NCBI RefSeq assembly: GCF_000691505.1
Contig: NZ_JMIP02000015.1
Span: 235,793 to 299,792 of the forward strand
DNA: 64,000 nucleotides
Source of the DNA: Halostagnicola sp. A56
GTDB lineage: Archaea; Halobacteriota; Halobacteria; Halobacteriales; Natrialbaceae
Reading direction: 5' to 3'
Position numbers and translations under genes: made by a program. Shown piece after piece: positions 40,520 through 50,760 of this stretch (its first letter is position 1; each line of letters opens with the position of its first letter). The notes under the pieces were generated by a model. It ran no database searches. It was not told the DNA's origin and saw only the letters and a list, made by a program, of their open reading frames with translations.

Positions 40520-42097
40520 ATGGCACAACAGCGACGCATGGGCGGACAGCCGATGTTTGTTTTGAGCGAGGATAGTCAGCGAACGCAGGGCCGCGATGCC
40601 CAGTCGTCGAACATCATGGCCGGCAAAGCGGTCGCCGAGTCGGTACGGACGACACTCGGCCCCCGCGGCATGGACAAGATGCTCGTCGGCTCGAGCGGCG
40701 ACGTGGTCATCACGAACGACGGCGCGACCATCTTGAACGAGATGGACATCGAGCACCCGGCGGCACAGATGATCGTCGAAGTCGCCGAGTCCCAGGAGGA
40801 CGAGGTCGGCGACGGCACCACGACGGCGTCGGTGCTCGCCGGAAACCTGCTGGGCGAGGCGGAGGATCTCATCGAACAGGACGTCCACGCGACGACCATC
40901 GTCGAAGGGTACCACGAGGCCGCCCGCATCGCCCTCGAGGCGATCGACGAGCAGGTAAGCGAGGTCGCCGTCGACGACGACATTCTCGGCCAGGTCGCCG
41001 AATCGAGCATGACCGGCAAGGGAACCGGCGGACTGACCGCCGCGGAACTGGGCGAGACCGTCGTGGAAACGATTCGACACGTCGAAACCGACGACGGCGT
41101 CGCTCGCGAGAACGTCTCCGTCCACACCCAGGTCGGTGCCTCCTCGAACGCGACGGAACTCGTCCCCGGCATCGTCATCGACGAAGAGCCCGCCCACGAC
41201 GCGATGCCGACGGACGTCGAAGACGCGTCGATCGCGCTCTTAGACGTCGAACTCGAGCTTCAGACCGGCGAGGTCGACGCCGAGTACGCGATCGACTCGA
41301 TCGATCAGCTCAACGCCGCGATCGACGCGGAGGAGGGTGAACTCGACAGCTACGCCGATACGATCGTCGACAGCGGCGTCGACGTCGTGTTCACGACCGA
41401 CGGCGTCGACGACCGCGTCGCCGCCAAACTCGCGAACGAAGGCGTCCTCGTCTTCGAGAACATCGGTAGCTCGGACGCGAAAAACGTCGCATCCGCGACG
41501 GGTGTCAGCCGCGTCGGCGCGCTCGAGGACCTCGAGGAGGCCGACTTCGGCCACGCAGACCACGTCCGAACCGAGAGCTACAACGACGACGAACTCGCGT
41601 TCATCGAGGGCGGTTCGGCCGCCGAATCGGTCACCGTCTTCGTCCGCGGGGGAACTAAACACGTCGTCGACGAACTCGAGCGCACCATCGGTGACGCACT
41701 CGACGTCGTCGCGACCGCACTCGAGTCCGGGGAGGTCGTCCCCGGCGCGGGCGCGACCGAGATCGCCATCGCGGACAAGATCCGCTCGGAGGCTGCCGGC
41801 ATCGAAGGCCGAAAACAGCTCGCGATCACGTCGTTCGCCGACGCAGTCGACATCGTGCCGCGCACGCTCGCCGCGAACACCGGCCAGGACCCGATCGATT
41901 CGCTCGTCGATCTGCGGGCCGCCCACGAGTCCGACGGCCGCGCCGGCCTGATCACCGACAACGAGGAGGTCACGATCGGCGATCCGTTCGAGCACGGCGT
42001 CGTCGACCCGGCCGACGTCAAACGCGAAGCCATCGAGAGCGCCACTGAGGCGGCGACGATGATCGCGCGAATCGACGACGTCATCTCCGCCGAGTAA
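40520..42097 (+). CDS. Thermosome subunit, CCT3-like (group II chaperonin)
   Basis: ATP-driven folding chamber subunit. The 525-residue protein has the nucleotide motifs VRTTLGPRGMDKMLV near 39, ITNDGATIL near 61, VGDGTTTASVLAG near 90 and the C-terminal GAGATEIAIADKIR near 410. It ends IARIDDVISAE, without the Gly/Met-rich tail seen in CCT1/CCT2, which matches the third haloarchaeal paralogue (CCT3 of Haloferax, about 524 residues). That paralogue is usually non-essential. The upstream in-frame extension to 40376 crosses the TATA box and is rejected. Confidence 0.94.
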   Translation: MAQQRRMGGQPMFVLSEDSQRTQGRDAQSSNIMAGKAVAESVRTTLGPRGMDKMLVGSSGDVVITNDGATILNEMDIEHPAAQMIVEVAESQEDEVGDGTTTASVLAGNLLGEAEDLIEQDVHATTIVEGYHEAARIALEAIDEQVSEVAVDDDILGQVAESSMTGKGTGGLTAAELGETVVETIRHVETDDGVARENVSVHTQVGASSNATELVPGIVIDEEPAHDAMPTDVEDASIALLDVELELQTGEVDAEYAIDSIDQLNAAIDAEEGELDSYADTIVDSGVDVVFTTDGVDDRVAAKLANEGVLVFENIGSSDAKNVASATGVSRVGALEDLEEADFGHADHVRTESYNDDELAFIEGGSAAESVTVFVRGGTKHVVDELERTIGDALDVVATALESGEVVPGAGATEIAIADKIRSEAAGIEGRKQLAITSFADAVDIVPRTLAANTGQDPIDSLVDLRAAHESDGRAGLITDNEEVTIGDPFEHGVVDPADVKREAIESATEAATMIARIDDVISAE

Positions 42098-42256
42098 CGC
42101 GGTCGAACCGCCGCGATCGAGGCCGAATTCGAATTTTGCGTTTCGTCCCGGCGTTTGGACGCCGAATCAGCGTTCAGTTACCAGTGATGGTACCGACTGG
42201 ACAGCGCCCGAACCGGCCAATATTGTTAAGTGTTACCAATCGAAACCGTTTCGGTC

Positions 42257-42628
42257 ATGCCGGGGAGTTCGCCGTCGGACCGATTGCGAGAGGTCGGTAA
42301 GGCGACTGGACAGGTCGTTTACTACGACGAAACGGAGGGGACCTATCACACGTGGTGTGACAACGACGAATCCGAGCCGGTGAGCACGGCGCTTCTCGTG
42401 ACGGTGTCGTCGGTTTTCGGCGTCGAGCCCGAGGACCTCGATGCGCTCGGCGAGTGTATCGACCCTGACGCGCTGAACGCTATTTTCGTCCACTGGCGCG
42501 GCGACGAACCGCGGATCGGGGACGGGTCCGTGTCGTTTTCGTTCTCTCGCTGTGACGTGACCGTCCACGCGGACGGCGAGATAATTATCGACCCACATCA
42601 TCGCGCCCGAGACGTGCTCGAACAGTAG
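42257..42628 (+). CDS. HalOD1 output-domain protein
   Basis: A 123-residue stand-alone HalOD1 domain: STALLVTVSSVFGVEPEDLD, then ECIDPDALNAIFVHWRGDEP and VSFSFSRCDVTVHADGEIII. In haloarchaea this domain is a presumed signalling output in receivers and photosensor-linked regulators, with unproven biochemistry. ATG 42257 lies about 32 bp from a ttgttaag element. It stands between thermosome and the SAM-hydrolase gene without kinases nearby. Confidence 0.75.
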   Translation: MPGSSPSDRLREVGKATGQVVYYDETEGTYHTWCDNDESEPVSTALLVTVSSVFGVEPEDLDALGECIDPDALNAIFVHWRGDEPRIGDGSVSFSFSRCDVTVHADGEIIIDPHHRARDVLEQ

Positions 42629-42667
42629 CGGCCTGTCCCATATCTGATGCGGGTTCCGAACCGATTC

Positions 42668-43504
42668 TCAGGGCTCGAGCACCACGTCGTCACCCCGATC
42701 GAGCGAGAACGCGTCGTCGCCGCGCCCGTCGTTGACATCGAGTTCGACGTAGCCGTGTTCCCCCACGGTCGCGAGTCGGTCGCCGGGGGGAACGGACGCG
42801 AACGCGGCTTCGACGGGGACCCGGCGGCCGTTCGCCTCGATCGACTCGCGACCGGCCAGAAATGCACCGGGAACGTTGGTGATGACGTTGCCGAAGTCGT
42901 CGACGACGAGCACCTCCCCGCGCGCCCGGTCGGGGTCGGTTTCGACGCTGGCCGTCGGAATCGTCTCCTCGACCAGCGACTCCACGTCGACGGGCGAGAG
43001 TCCCGCGAGCGATCCCAGTCGGTCAAGCGGCGTTTCGTGAACCGTCGCGGCGGCCGGCGCGAACACGTCTCGGCCGTGAAACGTCGCGCCTCGATCGTTC
43101 GTCCGATTCCCGTCCGTCGTCGCCGGATCACGTGGGATCTCGAGCAGGTCAGTTTCGGTCGCCGACTCGTCGATTTCGAACGCCTCGAGGTCACCGCCGG
43201 TGCCGGCGGCGAGGGCTCGAGCGGGCGGGTACAAGACGCCGTTGTCCGGGCCGACGAGCGCGTGCTCGCCCGCGCGAACGACGATCGCGCGGCGGTCGGT
43301 TCCGACACCGGGGTCGACGACCGCGAGGTGGGTCGCCGGCGGGTAGTAGGGGAGGATCTCCCGGAGCCAGAAGGCGGCCGCCCTGACGTCGCCGCGTGGA
43401 AAATCGTGGCCGATATCGACGACTCGAGCGGTCGTCTTCTGCGAGATGACGCCTTTCATCGCCGCCGGATACGGCGAGCCGAAATCGGAACTGAGCGTCA
43501 GCAT
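42668..43504 (-). CDS. SAM hydroxide adenosyltransferase (DUF62)
   Basis: Hydrolyses S-adenosylmethionine to adenosine and methionine; relative of fluorinase/chlorinase. The 278-residue protein shows MLTLSSDFGSPYPAAMKG (Asp that binds ribose), VVDIGHDFPRGDVRAAAF near 28, LAVVDPGVGTDRRAIVV near 60 and the C-terminal VVDDFGNVITNVPG near 202. The halogenase-specific insert is absent, so the hydroxide reaction is expected. It follows NMNAT by four bases on the same strand, linking SAM/adenosine and NAD metabolism. Confidence 0.9.
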   Translation of the reverse strand: MLTLSSDFGSPYPAAMKGVISQKTTARVVDIGHDFPRGDVRAAAFWLREILPYYPPATHLAVVDPGVGTDRRAIVVRAGEHALVGPDNGVLYPPARALAAGTGGDLEAFEIDESATETDLLEIPRDPATTDGNRTNDRGATFHGRDVFAPAAATVHETPLDRLGSLAGLSPVDVESLVEETIPTASVETDPDRARGEVLVVDDFGNVITNVPGAFLAGRESIEANGRRVPVEAAFASVPPGDRLATVGEHGYVELDVNDGRGDDAFSLDRGDDVVLEP

Positions 43505-43508
43505 CCGT

Positions 43509-44027
43509 CTACTGGCCGTTCGAATCGGAGTCGTTTACCATCTGAAGCCGTTCGATCCCGTTTGCCTCCTCGACGACGTCGACGACGGGGTCGGGAACCA
43601 GTCGCTCCCAGTTCTCGTCTGCGATCATCCGCTCGCGCAGTTCGGTGCCCTCGAGGACATCCCGGTTGAACATCGGCGACTGGCGGACGTCGACGCCGGC
43701 CTCGCGAAAGAGTTGGATCACGAGCGGGTTGTTCGAGTAGGCGATGTCGAAGTCCGGACTCATGCTCTGGACGTGGCTCACCCAGACGGAGTTGCGCTCT
43801 AGGTCCTCGATCGGCACCGCGTAGGTCACGAGGTCGAACTCGACGAGGGACTTCGTGATCATCATGATGCGCTCGCCCGCGGTGAACGGGTTCCGCGTCG
43901 AGTGTGAGTCGCCAGCGCTTCCGATCCCGAGAACGAGTTCATCGACGTCTTCCGCGATCCGTTCGACCATGTTGTAGTGGCCGTTGTGAAACGGCTGGAA
44001 CCGGCCGATGTAGAACCCCCGAGTCAT
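43509..44027 (-). CDS. Nicotinamide-nucleotide adenylyltransferase, archaeal
   Basis: Makes NAD from NMN and ATP. The 172-residue nucleotidyltransferase has GFYIGRFQPFHNGHYNMVER (HxGH motif) at the start, GIGSAGDSHSTRNPFTAGER near 36 and ISTTxxR-equivalent GTELRERM near 140. Two ATGs compete (44033, 44027); cttaag at 44051-44056 places the transcript start at about 44027, so MTRGFYIG is used. Forms an operon with the downstream SAM hydrolase. Confidence 0.93.
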   Translation of the reverse strand: MTRGFYIGRFQPFHNGHYNMVERIAEDVDELVLGIGSAGDSHSTRNPFTAGERIMMITKSLVEFDLVTYAVPIEDLERNSVWVSHVQSMSPDFDIAYSNNPLVIQLFREAGVDVRQSPMFNRDVLEGTELRERMIADENWERLVPDPVVDVVEEANGIERLQMVNDSDSNGQ

Positions 44028-44339
44028 ACCCATAGTGCCAGACCGCCGTGCTTAAGCGTGGCGAGTTTCGGCGATTTCACACTCAAGTGTGGGTCGTCGT
44101 CAGGAGAGTGAGGGCCGCTGTCAGGAGTGAGGGTCGTCGTCGACGACGCACGCCCATCGTCGAGTTCGCACGGAGTGTGGACGGATCTGACGGCACCACG
44201 TCTCGAGACCGCTTTCTGGGGTGTACTCTTCCCGAGAAAACGACGGAGAGAGCGCGTCTCGGTACCGGCTGTGCCAACTACCGTATGGAGAAAGTATATC
44301 AGTGCCAATCCCTTCGAAACAGGTACTGAATAGCATTCT
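44028..44339. other. Intergenic region between NMNAT and lonB
   Basis: Divergent promoter region of about 310 bp. It contains cttaag (44051-44056) for NMNAT, a CACACT-ca-AGTGTG inverted repeat at 44078-44091 just upstream of it, an imperfect tandem repeat of about 20 bp around 44092-44140 (gtcaggag...tgaggg units), and a gtatatc element near 44294 that is the best lonB TATA box. No gene is supportable here. Confidence 0.5.
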
Positions 44340-46577
44340 ATGAGTAACGACACGAATGTTGACGACCCTCCCGAAGAACCCCTGCAGCCGCCGACAGCGG
44401 ACGATAAGGGGGCGGGCGAGTCGCTCGAAGGGAGCGGCGACGATTCCGACGGGGATCCCGCGGACGTTCGCGACACCAGCGATTCGACGGGTGGGGGAAT
44501 CAACGCAAACGACGAAAACCGAGGCGATCGCTCCGATCAGAGCGGGCCCGGCGACGGGAGCGGTGGCTTCGGCGAAGATGGCGACGGGAACCAGACTGAC
44601 GAGGAAGACGACATCGAGACCGTCGAAGACCTCGGGAGCTCGGTCGACGTCGACCCCGGCGTCGAGATCGACGAATCGATCGCGGAGGACGACCTGCTGG
44701 GCGGACTCCAGATCGAGTCGACCGCCGACATTGAGGTTCCCGATCGACTGGTCGATCAGGTGATCGGACAGGACGAAGCGCGGGACATCATCATCAAGGC
44801 GGCCAAACAGCGCCGGCACGTGATGATGATCGGTTCGCCCGGGACCGGCAAGTCCATGCTGGCGAAGGCGATGAGTCAGTTGCTGCCTCGAGAGGATCTC
44901 CAGGACGTTCTCGTCTATCACAACCCCGACGACGGCAACGAGCCGAAGGTCCGGACGGTGCCGGCCGGAAAGGGCGAACAGATCATCGACGCGCACAAGG
45001 AAGAAGCTCGAAAGCGCAACCAGATGCGGTCGATCCTGATGTGGATCATCATCGCGATCGTCATCGGGTACACGATCCTCTCCGGGGCGAGCCCCCTGCT
45101 CGGGATCATCGCGGCCGTGGTTATCTGGCTGTTCTTCAGGTACACCTCCCGCGGTACCGACGCGATGGTGCCGAACATGATCGTCGACAACAGCGATCAG
45201 CGAACGGCTCCGTTCGAGGATGCGACGGGCGCCCACGCCGGCGCGCTGCTGGGCGACGTTCGCCACGACCCGTTCCAGTCCGGCGGCATGGAGACCCCGA
45301 GTCACGATCGCGTGGAACCCGGCGGGATCCACAAGTCGAACAAGGGCGTGTTGTTCGTCGACGAGATCAACACCCTCGACGTCCGGACCCAGCAGAAGCT
45401 GATGACGGCGATCCAGGAGGGCGAGTTCGCGATCACCGGCCAGTCCGAGCGCTCCTCTGGCGCGATGGTCCAGACCGAACCCGTCCCCTGTGACTTCGTC
45501 ATGGTCGCCGCGGGGAACATGGACGCGATGGAGAACATGCACCCCGCGCTCCGGTCCCGTATCAAGGGGTACGGATACGAGGTCTACATGGACGACACCA
45601 TCGAGGAGACGCCCGAAATGCGTCGCAAGTACGTCCGATTCATCGCCCAGGAGATCGAACGCGACGGTCGACTTCCGCACTTCGACCGCGAGGCGGCCGA
45701 GGAGGTCATCCTCGAGGCCAAACGTCGCGCGGGTCGCAAGGACCACCTCTCCTTGCTCATGCGAGAACTCGGCGGCCTCGTTCGCGTCGCAGGCGACATA
45801 GCCCGCGCGGACGACCGCGAGTTCACCAACCGCGAGGATGTCTTGCAGGCCAAAGACCGCTCGCGCTCGATCGAACAGCAACTCGCCGACGACTACATCG
45901 AACGGCGCAAGGACTACGAACTGCAGGTCACCGAAGACGGTGTCGAAGGCCGCGTCAACGGCCTCGCGGTCATGGGACAGGATTCGGGTATCATGCTCCC
46001 TGTCATGGCCGAAATCGCGCCAGCTCAGGGGCCGGGACAGGTCATCGCGACCGGCCAGCTGAAGGAGATGGCCGAGGAGTCGGTCCAGAACGTCTCGGCG
46101 ATCATCAAGAAGTTCTCCGACGTCAACCTCTCGGAGAAGGACGTTCACATCCAGTTCGTCCAGGCCGGCCAGCAGGGCGTCGACGGCGACTCCGCCTCCA
46201 TCACGGTGGCGACGGCCGTCATCTCCGCTCTCGAGGACATCCCGGTCGATCAGACGGTTGCAATGACCGGCTCGCTCTCGGTCCGCGGTGACGTCCTCCC
46301 GGTCGGGGGCGTGACCCACAAGATCGAGGCCGCCGCGAAAGCCGGCTGTAAGAAGGTCATCATCCCCGAGACGAACGAACAGGACGTGATGATCGAAGAT
46401 GAGTACGAGGACATGATCGAGATCATCCCGTGCTCGAACATCAGCGAAGTGCTCGAGGTCGCGTTGATCGGCCAGCCCGAGAAGGACTCGCTGCTCAACC
46501 GCCTCAAGCAGATCACCGAATCGGCGTTCGATCCGCAGGTCTCCCAGACCGGGAGCTCGAACCCGAATCCGCAATAG
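44340..46577 (+). CDS. lonB: Membrane-bound ATP-dependent protease LonB
   Basis: Archaeal LonB, anchored to the membrane and facing the cytoplasm. The 745-residue protein has an acidic disordered N-terminus (1-130), an AAA+ module with Walker A MIGSPGTGKSML near 165, two membrane helices inserted in it (about 233-275, ILMWIIIAIVIGYTILSGA), and Walker B VLFVDEINTLD near 338. The protease domain is at the C-terminus: catalytic Ser in GDSASITVATAV near 620 and Lys in THKIEAAAKAG near 660. In Haloferax LonB is essential and degrades phytoene synthase. A CPBP protease gene follows with no gap. Confidence 0.95.
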   Translation: MSNDTNVDDPPEEPLQPPTADDKGAGESLEGSGDDSDGDPADVRDTSDSTGGGINANDENRGDRSDQSGPGDGSGGFGEDGDGNQTDEEDDIETVEDLGSSVDVDPGVEIDESIAEDDLLGGLQIESTADIEVPDRLVDQVIGQDEARDIIIKAAKQRRHVMMIGSPGTGKSMLAKAMSQLLPREDLQDVLVYHNPDDGNEPKVRTVPAGKGEQIIDAHKEEARKRNQMRSILMWIIIAIVIGYTILSGASPLLGIIAAVVIWLFFRYTSRGTDAMVPNMIVDNSDQRTAPFEDATGAHAGALLGDVRHDPFQSGGMETPSHDRVEPGGIHKSNKGVLFVDEINTLDVRTQQKLMTAIQEGEFAITGQSERSSGAMVQTEPVPCDFVMVAAGNMDAMENMHPALRSRIKGYGYEVYMDDTIEETPEMRRKYVRFIAQEIERDGRLPHFDREAAEEVILEAKRRAGRKDHLSLLMRELGGLVRVAGDIARADDREFTNREDVLQAKDRSRSIEQQLADDYIERRKDYELQVTEDGVEGRVNGLAVMGQDSGIMLPVMAEIAPAQGPGQVIATGQLKEMAEESVQNVSAIIKKFSDVNLSEKDVHIQFVQAGQQGVDGDSASITVATAVISALEDIPVDQTVAMTGSLSVRGDVLPVGGVTHKIEAAAKAGCKKVIIPETNEQDVMIEDEYEDMIEIIPCSNISEVLEVALIGQPEKDSLLNRLKQITESAFDPQVSQTGSSNPNPQ

Positions 46578-47636
46578 ATGCCGAACTGGACGGCGTTCGC
46601 CGGCGGAACGATCGCCGTCCTCGTCGTGTTGCTGATTCTTTCGCACCTTACGCAATCGTCAGTCGAGGAGACGGCGGATTCGGCGGCTTCGAACGATCGA
46701 TCGGACGGTTTCTCGACCGACTCGAGTGACGTCGACGGCGAAGCGTTCGTCGGAATCGAACGCGAGACGCCCTCGAGCGGCGTCCACGACGATCGCACCG
46801 CCGCTGACCGACCAACTGATAGCGGCGAAGAGTTCTCGAGATCGAACGCCCACGAGACCGAGTCCGGGTCGTCCTCGAGCGCGGACGACCGACCCATCGC
46901 TGGACGTGCTGAATCGTCGCGGGAACGCGCTGAGCCATCGCAGGAACGCGCTGAATCGTCGCAAGCGGAGTCACCGAGAGCCGACCCGTCCGCGACGGAG
47001 TCGACGGCCTCTGATCCGTCGGAGCTATCGACTGGAATGCTGCTGGCCAACGTTGCGCTCTCGCAGGGGTTCTTCGCGATCGTGCTGGTCGGAGCCGCTA
47101 TCTACACCGACATTCCGCTCGCGGCGCTCGGTCTCGAAATTTCTCGTTCGTGGTTGTTTGCCGGCCTCGCTCTCGGTACGGGCTTTGGAATCGCACTCTA
47201 CGTCGGCAACGAGATCGCCGCGGCGGTCTCGACGTGGGTCGGCTTCGAGCACGACGAGGACCTTCGGAATATGCTGGGACCTGATTCGATCACCGGCTGG
47301 ATCGTCCTCCTGGCGTTCGTCCTGCCGATCATCGCCGTCTTCGAGGAGTTGCTCTTCCGGGCGGCGCTGATCGGCGTGTTCGAGGCGGGCTTTGACATCT
47401 CGCCGTGGCTGCTTGCCGCCGTCTCCTCGATCGCCTTCGGCCTCGGCCACGGTATGCAGGGGTCGGTCGGCATCCTCGTGACCGGCGCGCTGGGGTTCGT
47501 GCTCGCGGCGGCGTTCGTCCTCACCGGCAACTTGCTCGTCGTCGTCGTCGCCCACTATTTGATCAACGCACTCGAGTTTGTCGTCCACGAGGGGCTCGAC
47601 TTCGAGTGGGCCGCGGTGCTCGAGCGCGGCGAGTGA
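46578..47636 (+). CDS. CPBP-family intramembrane metalloprotease
   Basis: A 352-residue membrane protein. One N-terminal helix (TAFAGGTIAVLVVLLILSHL) precedes a Ser/Asp/Glu-rich linker (30-150) with a RERAEPSQ/ERAESSQ repeat. Six or so helices follow, with the Abi/CAAX motifs FEELLFRAALIG (EExxxR, near 256) and FGLGHGMQGSVG (FxxxH, near 288). The ATG directly follows the lonB stop, so both proteases are translated together. CPBP members process prenylated proteins or bacteriocins; the haloarchaeal role is unknown. Confidence 0.88.
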   Translation: MPNWTAFAGGTIAVLVVLLILSHLTQSSVEETADSAASNDRSDGFSTDSSDVDGEAFVGIERETPSSGVHDDRTAADRPTDSGEEFSRSNAHETESGSSSSADDRPIAGRAESSRERAEPSQERAESSQAESPRADPSATESTASDPSELSTGMLLANVALSQGFFAIVLVGAAIYTDIPLAALGLEISRSWLFAGLALGTGFGIALYVGNEIAAAVSTWVGFEHDEDLRNMLGPDSITGWIVLLAFVLPIIAVFEELLFRAALIGVFEAGFDISPWLLAAVSSIAFGLGHGMQGSVGILVTGALGFVLAAAFVLTGNLLVVVVAHYLINALEFVVHEGLDFEWAAVLERGE

Positions 47637-47708
47637 CGGCTACGCGCCCGCAGCGATTGCCCCACGAAACCCTCGAAAGCTAAGGCGGCGGCTCCCCTCG
47701 AGTGAGCC

Positions 47709-48056
47709 ATGGTGGAACTCGAGGGCGCGTCCCGTCCGGTCGCGGTCGGCGTCGGGCTCTATTTTCTGTTGCTCGTGATCGGGTCGGTCGGGAACGTTCC
47801 GCTGGCGCTCGTCGCCGCGCAGGTGGTGTTCGGCGCGATCGCGATCGGGATCGGCGCGCTTCTGGCGCGACAGGCGGGGAACTCGCGGCTGATCGCGGGT
47901 GCCGCGGGGGCGCTGATCGGCGGCGGTCTCGCGCAGTTCGGCTGGTTGCTCTCGGGAGAACAGCTACTCAACCTGCTCGCGTCGCTGCTGGTGACGATCG
48001 GCATCGGACTCTACCTGTTTCTGGTGTGGAACGCGCCGCGAGCGAGCGCGGAATAG
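47709..48056 (+). CDS. Four-helix membrane protein, unknown
   Basis: A 115-residue hydrophobic protein with four segments: 13-30 (VGLYFLLLVIGSVGNV), 33-52 (ALVAAQVVFGAIAIGIGALL), 60-80 (LIAGAAGALIGGGLAQFGWL) and 86-106 (LLNLLASLLVTIGIGLYLFL). Glycine-rich packing is notable. No recognised family. It may be the third gene of the lonB-CPBP unit (72 bp gap). Confidence 0.65.
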   Translation: MVELEGASRPVAVGVGLYFLLLVIGSVGNVPLALVAAQVVFGAIAIGIGALLARQAGNSRLIAGAAGALIGGGLAQFGWLLSGEQLLNLLASLLVTIGIGLYLFLVWNAPRASAE

Positions 48057-48081
48057 GCGCGGATCAGTTGCTCGCTCTCGC

Positions 48082-48552
48082 CTACAGGTTCTCGAGCGAC
48101 CGGAGCTTCTGTTCGACGTCCGGTGGCGCGGCGCTCGGGCCGTCCCGGACGCGGTGGTCGGGGATGAGAATCGGCGCCGGATTCTCTGCCAGCGCGGTCC
48201 GAACGAGGGTCAGGTCCGCCTGTTCGTCTGGGTCGAGGTCCGGGGTCATTCGAGCGAGTCCGGCCACGTCGATACTCTCCCCGTAGGGAATCGTCTCGAC
48301 CTGTTCTAACACCGTGCGCTGGTCCGTCGGAACGGTGAGCGCGACGGTCACGTCCGAGAAGTCCGGTTCCTCGAGCCCGTCGAGGTACGCGTCGATCTCC
48401 TCGAGTATCGGGTGGTCCGATTCGGCGTCCTCGTCGGGTGTCGACGGAAACGTGACCCGCAACACGCGCCCGCTCGCGACGCCGATCTGGACGAACCGCT
48501 CGAGATACGGCGACTCGCGCGCGTAGATCCCCGCGTCAGTGACGTCCTCCAT
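48082..48552 (-). CDS. MGMT-like protein lacking the catalytic cysteine
   Basis: A 156-residue homologue of O6-alkylguanine-DNA alkyltransferase. The wHTH part ([17 protein letters not shown] near 88, cf. IPYGxTxSYxxLA) and the terminal [16 protein letters not shown] align with the active-site NPxPxxxPCHRV, but the acceptor Cys is Asp. It therefore cannot transfer alkyl groups by the known mechanism; alkyltransferase-like proteins with changed residue bind lesions and recruit repair. ATG 48552 selected; longer frames run antisense over the trpC promoter. Confidence 0.85.
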   Translation of the reverse strand: MEDVTDAGIYARESPYLERFVQIGVASGRVLRVTFPSTPDEDAESDHPILEEIDAYLDGLEEPDFSDVTVALTVPTDQRTVLEQVETIPYGESIDVAGLARMTPDLDPDEQADLTLVRTALAENPAPILIPDHRVRDGPSAAPPDVEQKLRSLENL

Positions 48553-48617
48553 ACGCTCACTTCGTAGCGGGGTGGACTTGAATATTCGCCAGCCGCGGCG
48601 CAATGGCACAAGCCTTA

Positions 48618-48643
48618 TGTACATATCAGTACGTCGGTGTACA
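48618..48643 (+). promoter_or_regulatory. Two TGTACA boxes in the trpCBA promoter
   Basis: TGTACA occurs at 48618-48623 and 48638-48643, with a third related AGTACG at 48628-48633. The GTAC cores are spaced exactly 10 bp, one helical turn. The first box overlaps the TATA-like cttatgta, and the last ends 3 bp before ATG 48647. TGTACA is the TrpY operator sequence of methanogen trp operons. Repression by a tryptophan-sensing regulator is the obvious reading, though no TrpY gene is seen in this window. Confidence 0.65.
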
Positions 48644-48646
48644 ATA

Positions 48647-49461
48647 ATGAACTCCGAAAGTGACGTCGCACCCGCGGTCCAGTCCATCCTCGAGGCCGCC
48701 CGGGAGCGAGGCCGGAGCGAGGGCGACGACGGGACGCGGTCACCCGACGGACGAACGTCCGCCGGTGACGGTGGGATCTCCGTCGAGGCGCGTTCGCTGC
48801 CCGACGCGATAGAGCAGGCCGAACGCGACGGTCGAGTGCCGGTGATCGCCGAGGTCAAGCCGACGAGTCCGACTAGCGACGGGACGCGAGAGGAAGACCC
48901 TGTTGAACTGGCCGAAGCGATGGTCGAGGGCGGCGCGAGCGCGATTTCGGTGTTGACCGAACCGACTCACTTCGAGGGGTCGCCGGAGTCGCTACGGCGG
49001 GTCCGCGAATCTGTCGACGTCCCCGTGCTTCGGAAGGATTTCGTCCTTCGAGAAGAACAGATGGACGTAGTCGAAGCCGACCTCGTCCTGTTGATCGCGC
49101 GGTTCGTCGACGACCTGTCGGCGCTGGTCGAAGCGGCCCGCGACCGCGGCTTTCAGCCGCTGGTCGAGGTCCACGACGCCGCGGAACTCGAGGCCGCGCT
49201 CGAAGCCGACGCGTCGATCGTCGGCGTGAACAACCGCGACCTGACGAAACTCGAGGTCGATCTCGGCACGTTCGAGGGGGTTGCGCCGGCGGTTCCGGAC
49301 GACGTGACGCTGATCGCAGAAAGCGGCGTCTCGGAGCCGGCAGACGTCCGCCGGATGCGCGAGGCGGGTGCCGACGCGCTGTTGATCGGCAGCGCGATCA
49401 TGGATCACGCGAACGTGGGCGAGGTCGACATCGCGGAGAACACCCGGAGACTGACACGAAC

Positions 49462-49465
<4 letters not shown>
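48647..49465 (+). CDS. trpC: Indole-3-glycerol phosphate synthase
   Basis: Ring closure of CdRP to indole-3-glycerol phosphate in tryptophan synthesis. The 272-residue TIM barrel has the catalytic [15 protein letters not shown] (near 66; family Lys and SPS-like motif), [10 protein letters not shown] near 125, DLVLLIARF near 145, [13 protein letters not shown] near 200 and IAESGVS near 225. An insertion of acidic linker at 24-45 is halophilic. Its stop overlaps trpB ATG (ATGA). Confidence 0.95.

Positions 49466-50759
<1,294 letters not shown>

Positions 50760-50760
<1 letters not shown>

Noticed and set aside
44121..46655. An 844-residue open frame antisense to lonB
   Set aside because: It mirrors the lonB codon pattern of a GC-rich genome, is rich in Arg/His/Asp without domain motifs, and lonB on the other strand has all catalytic residues.
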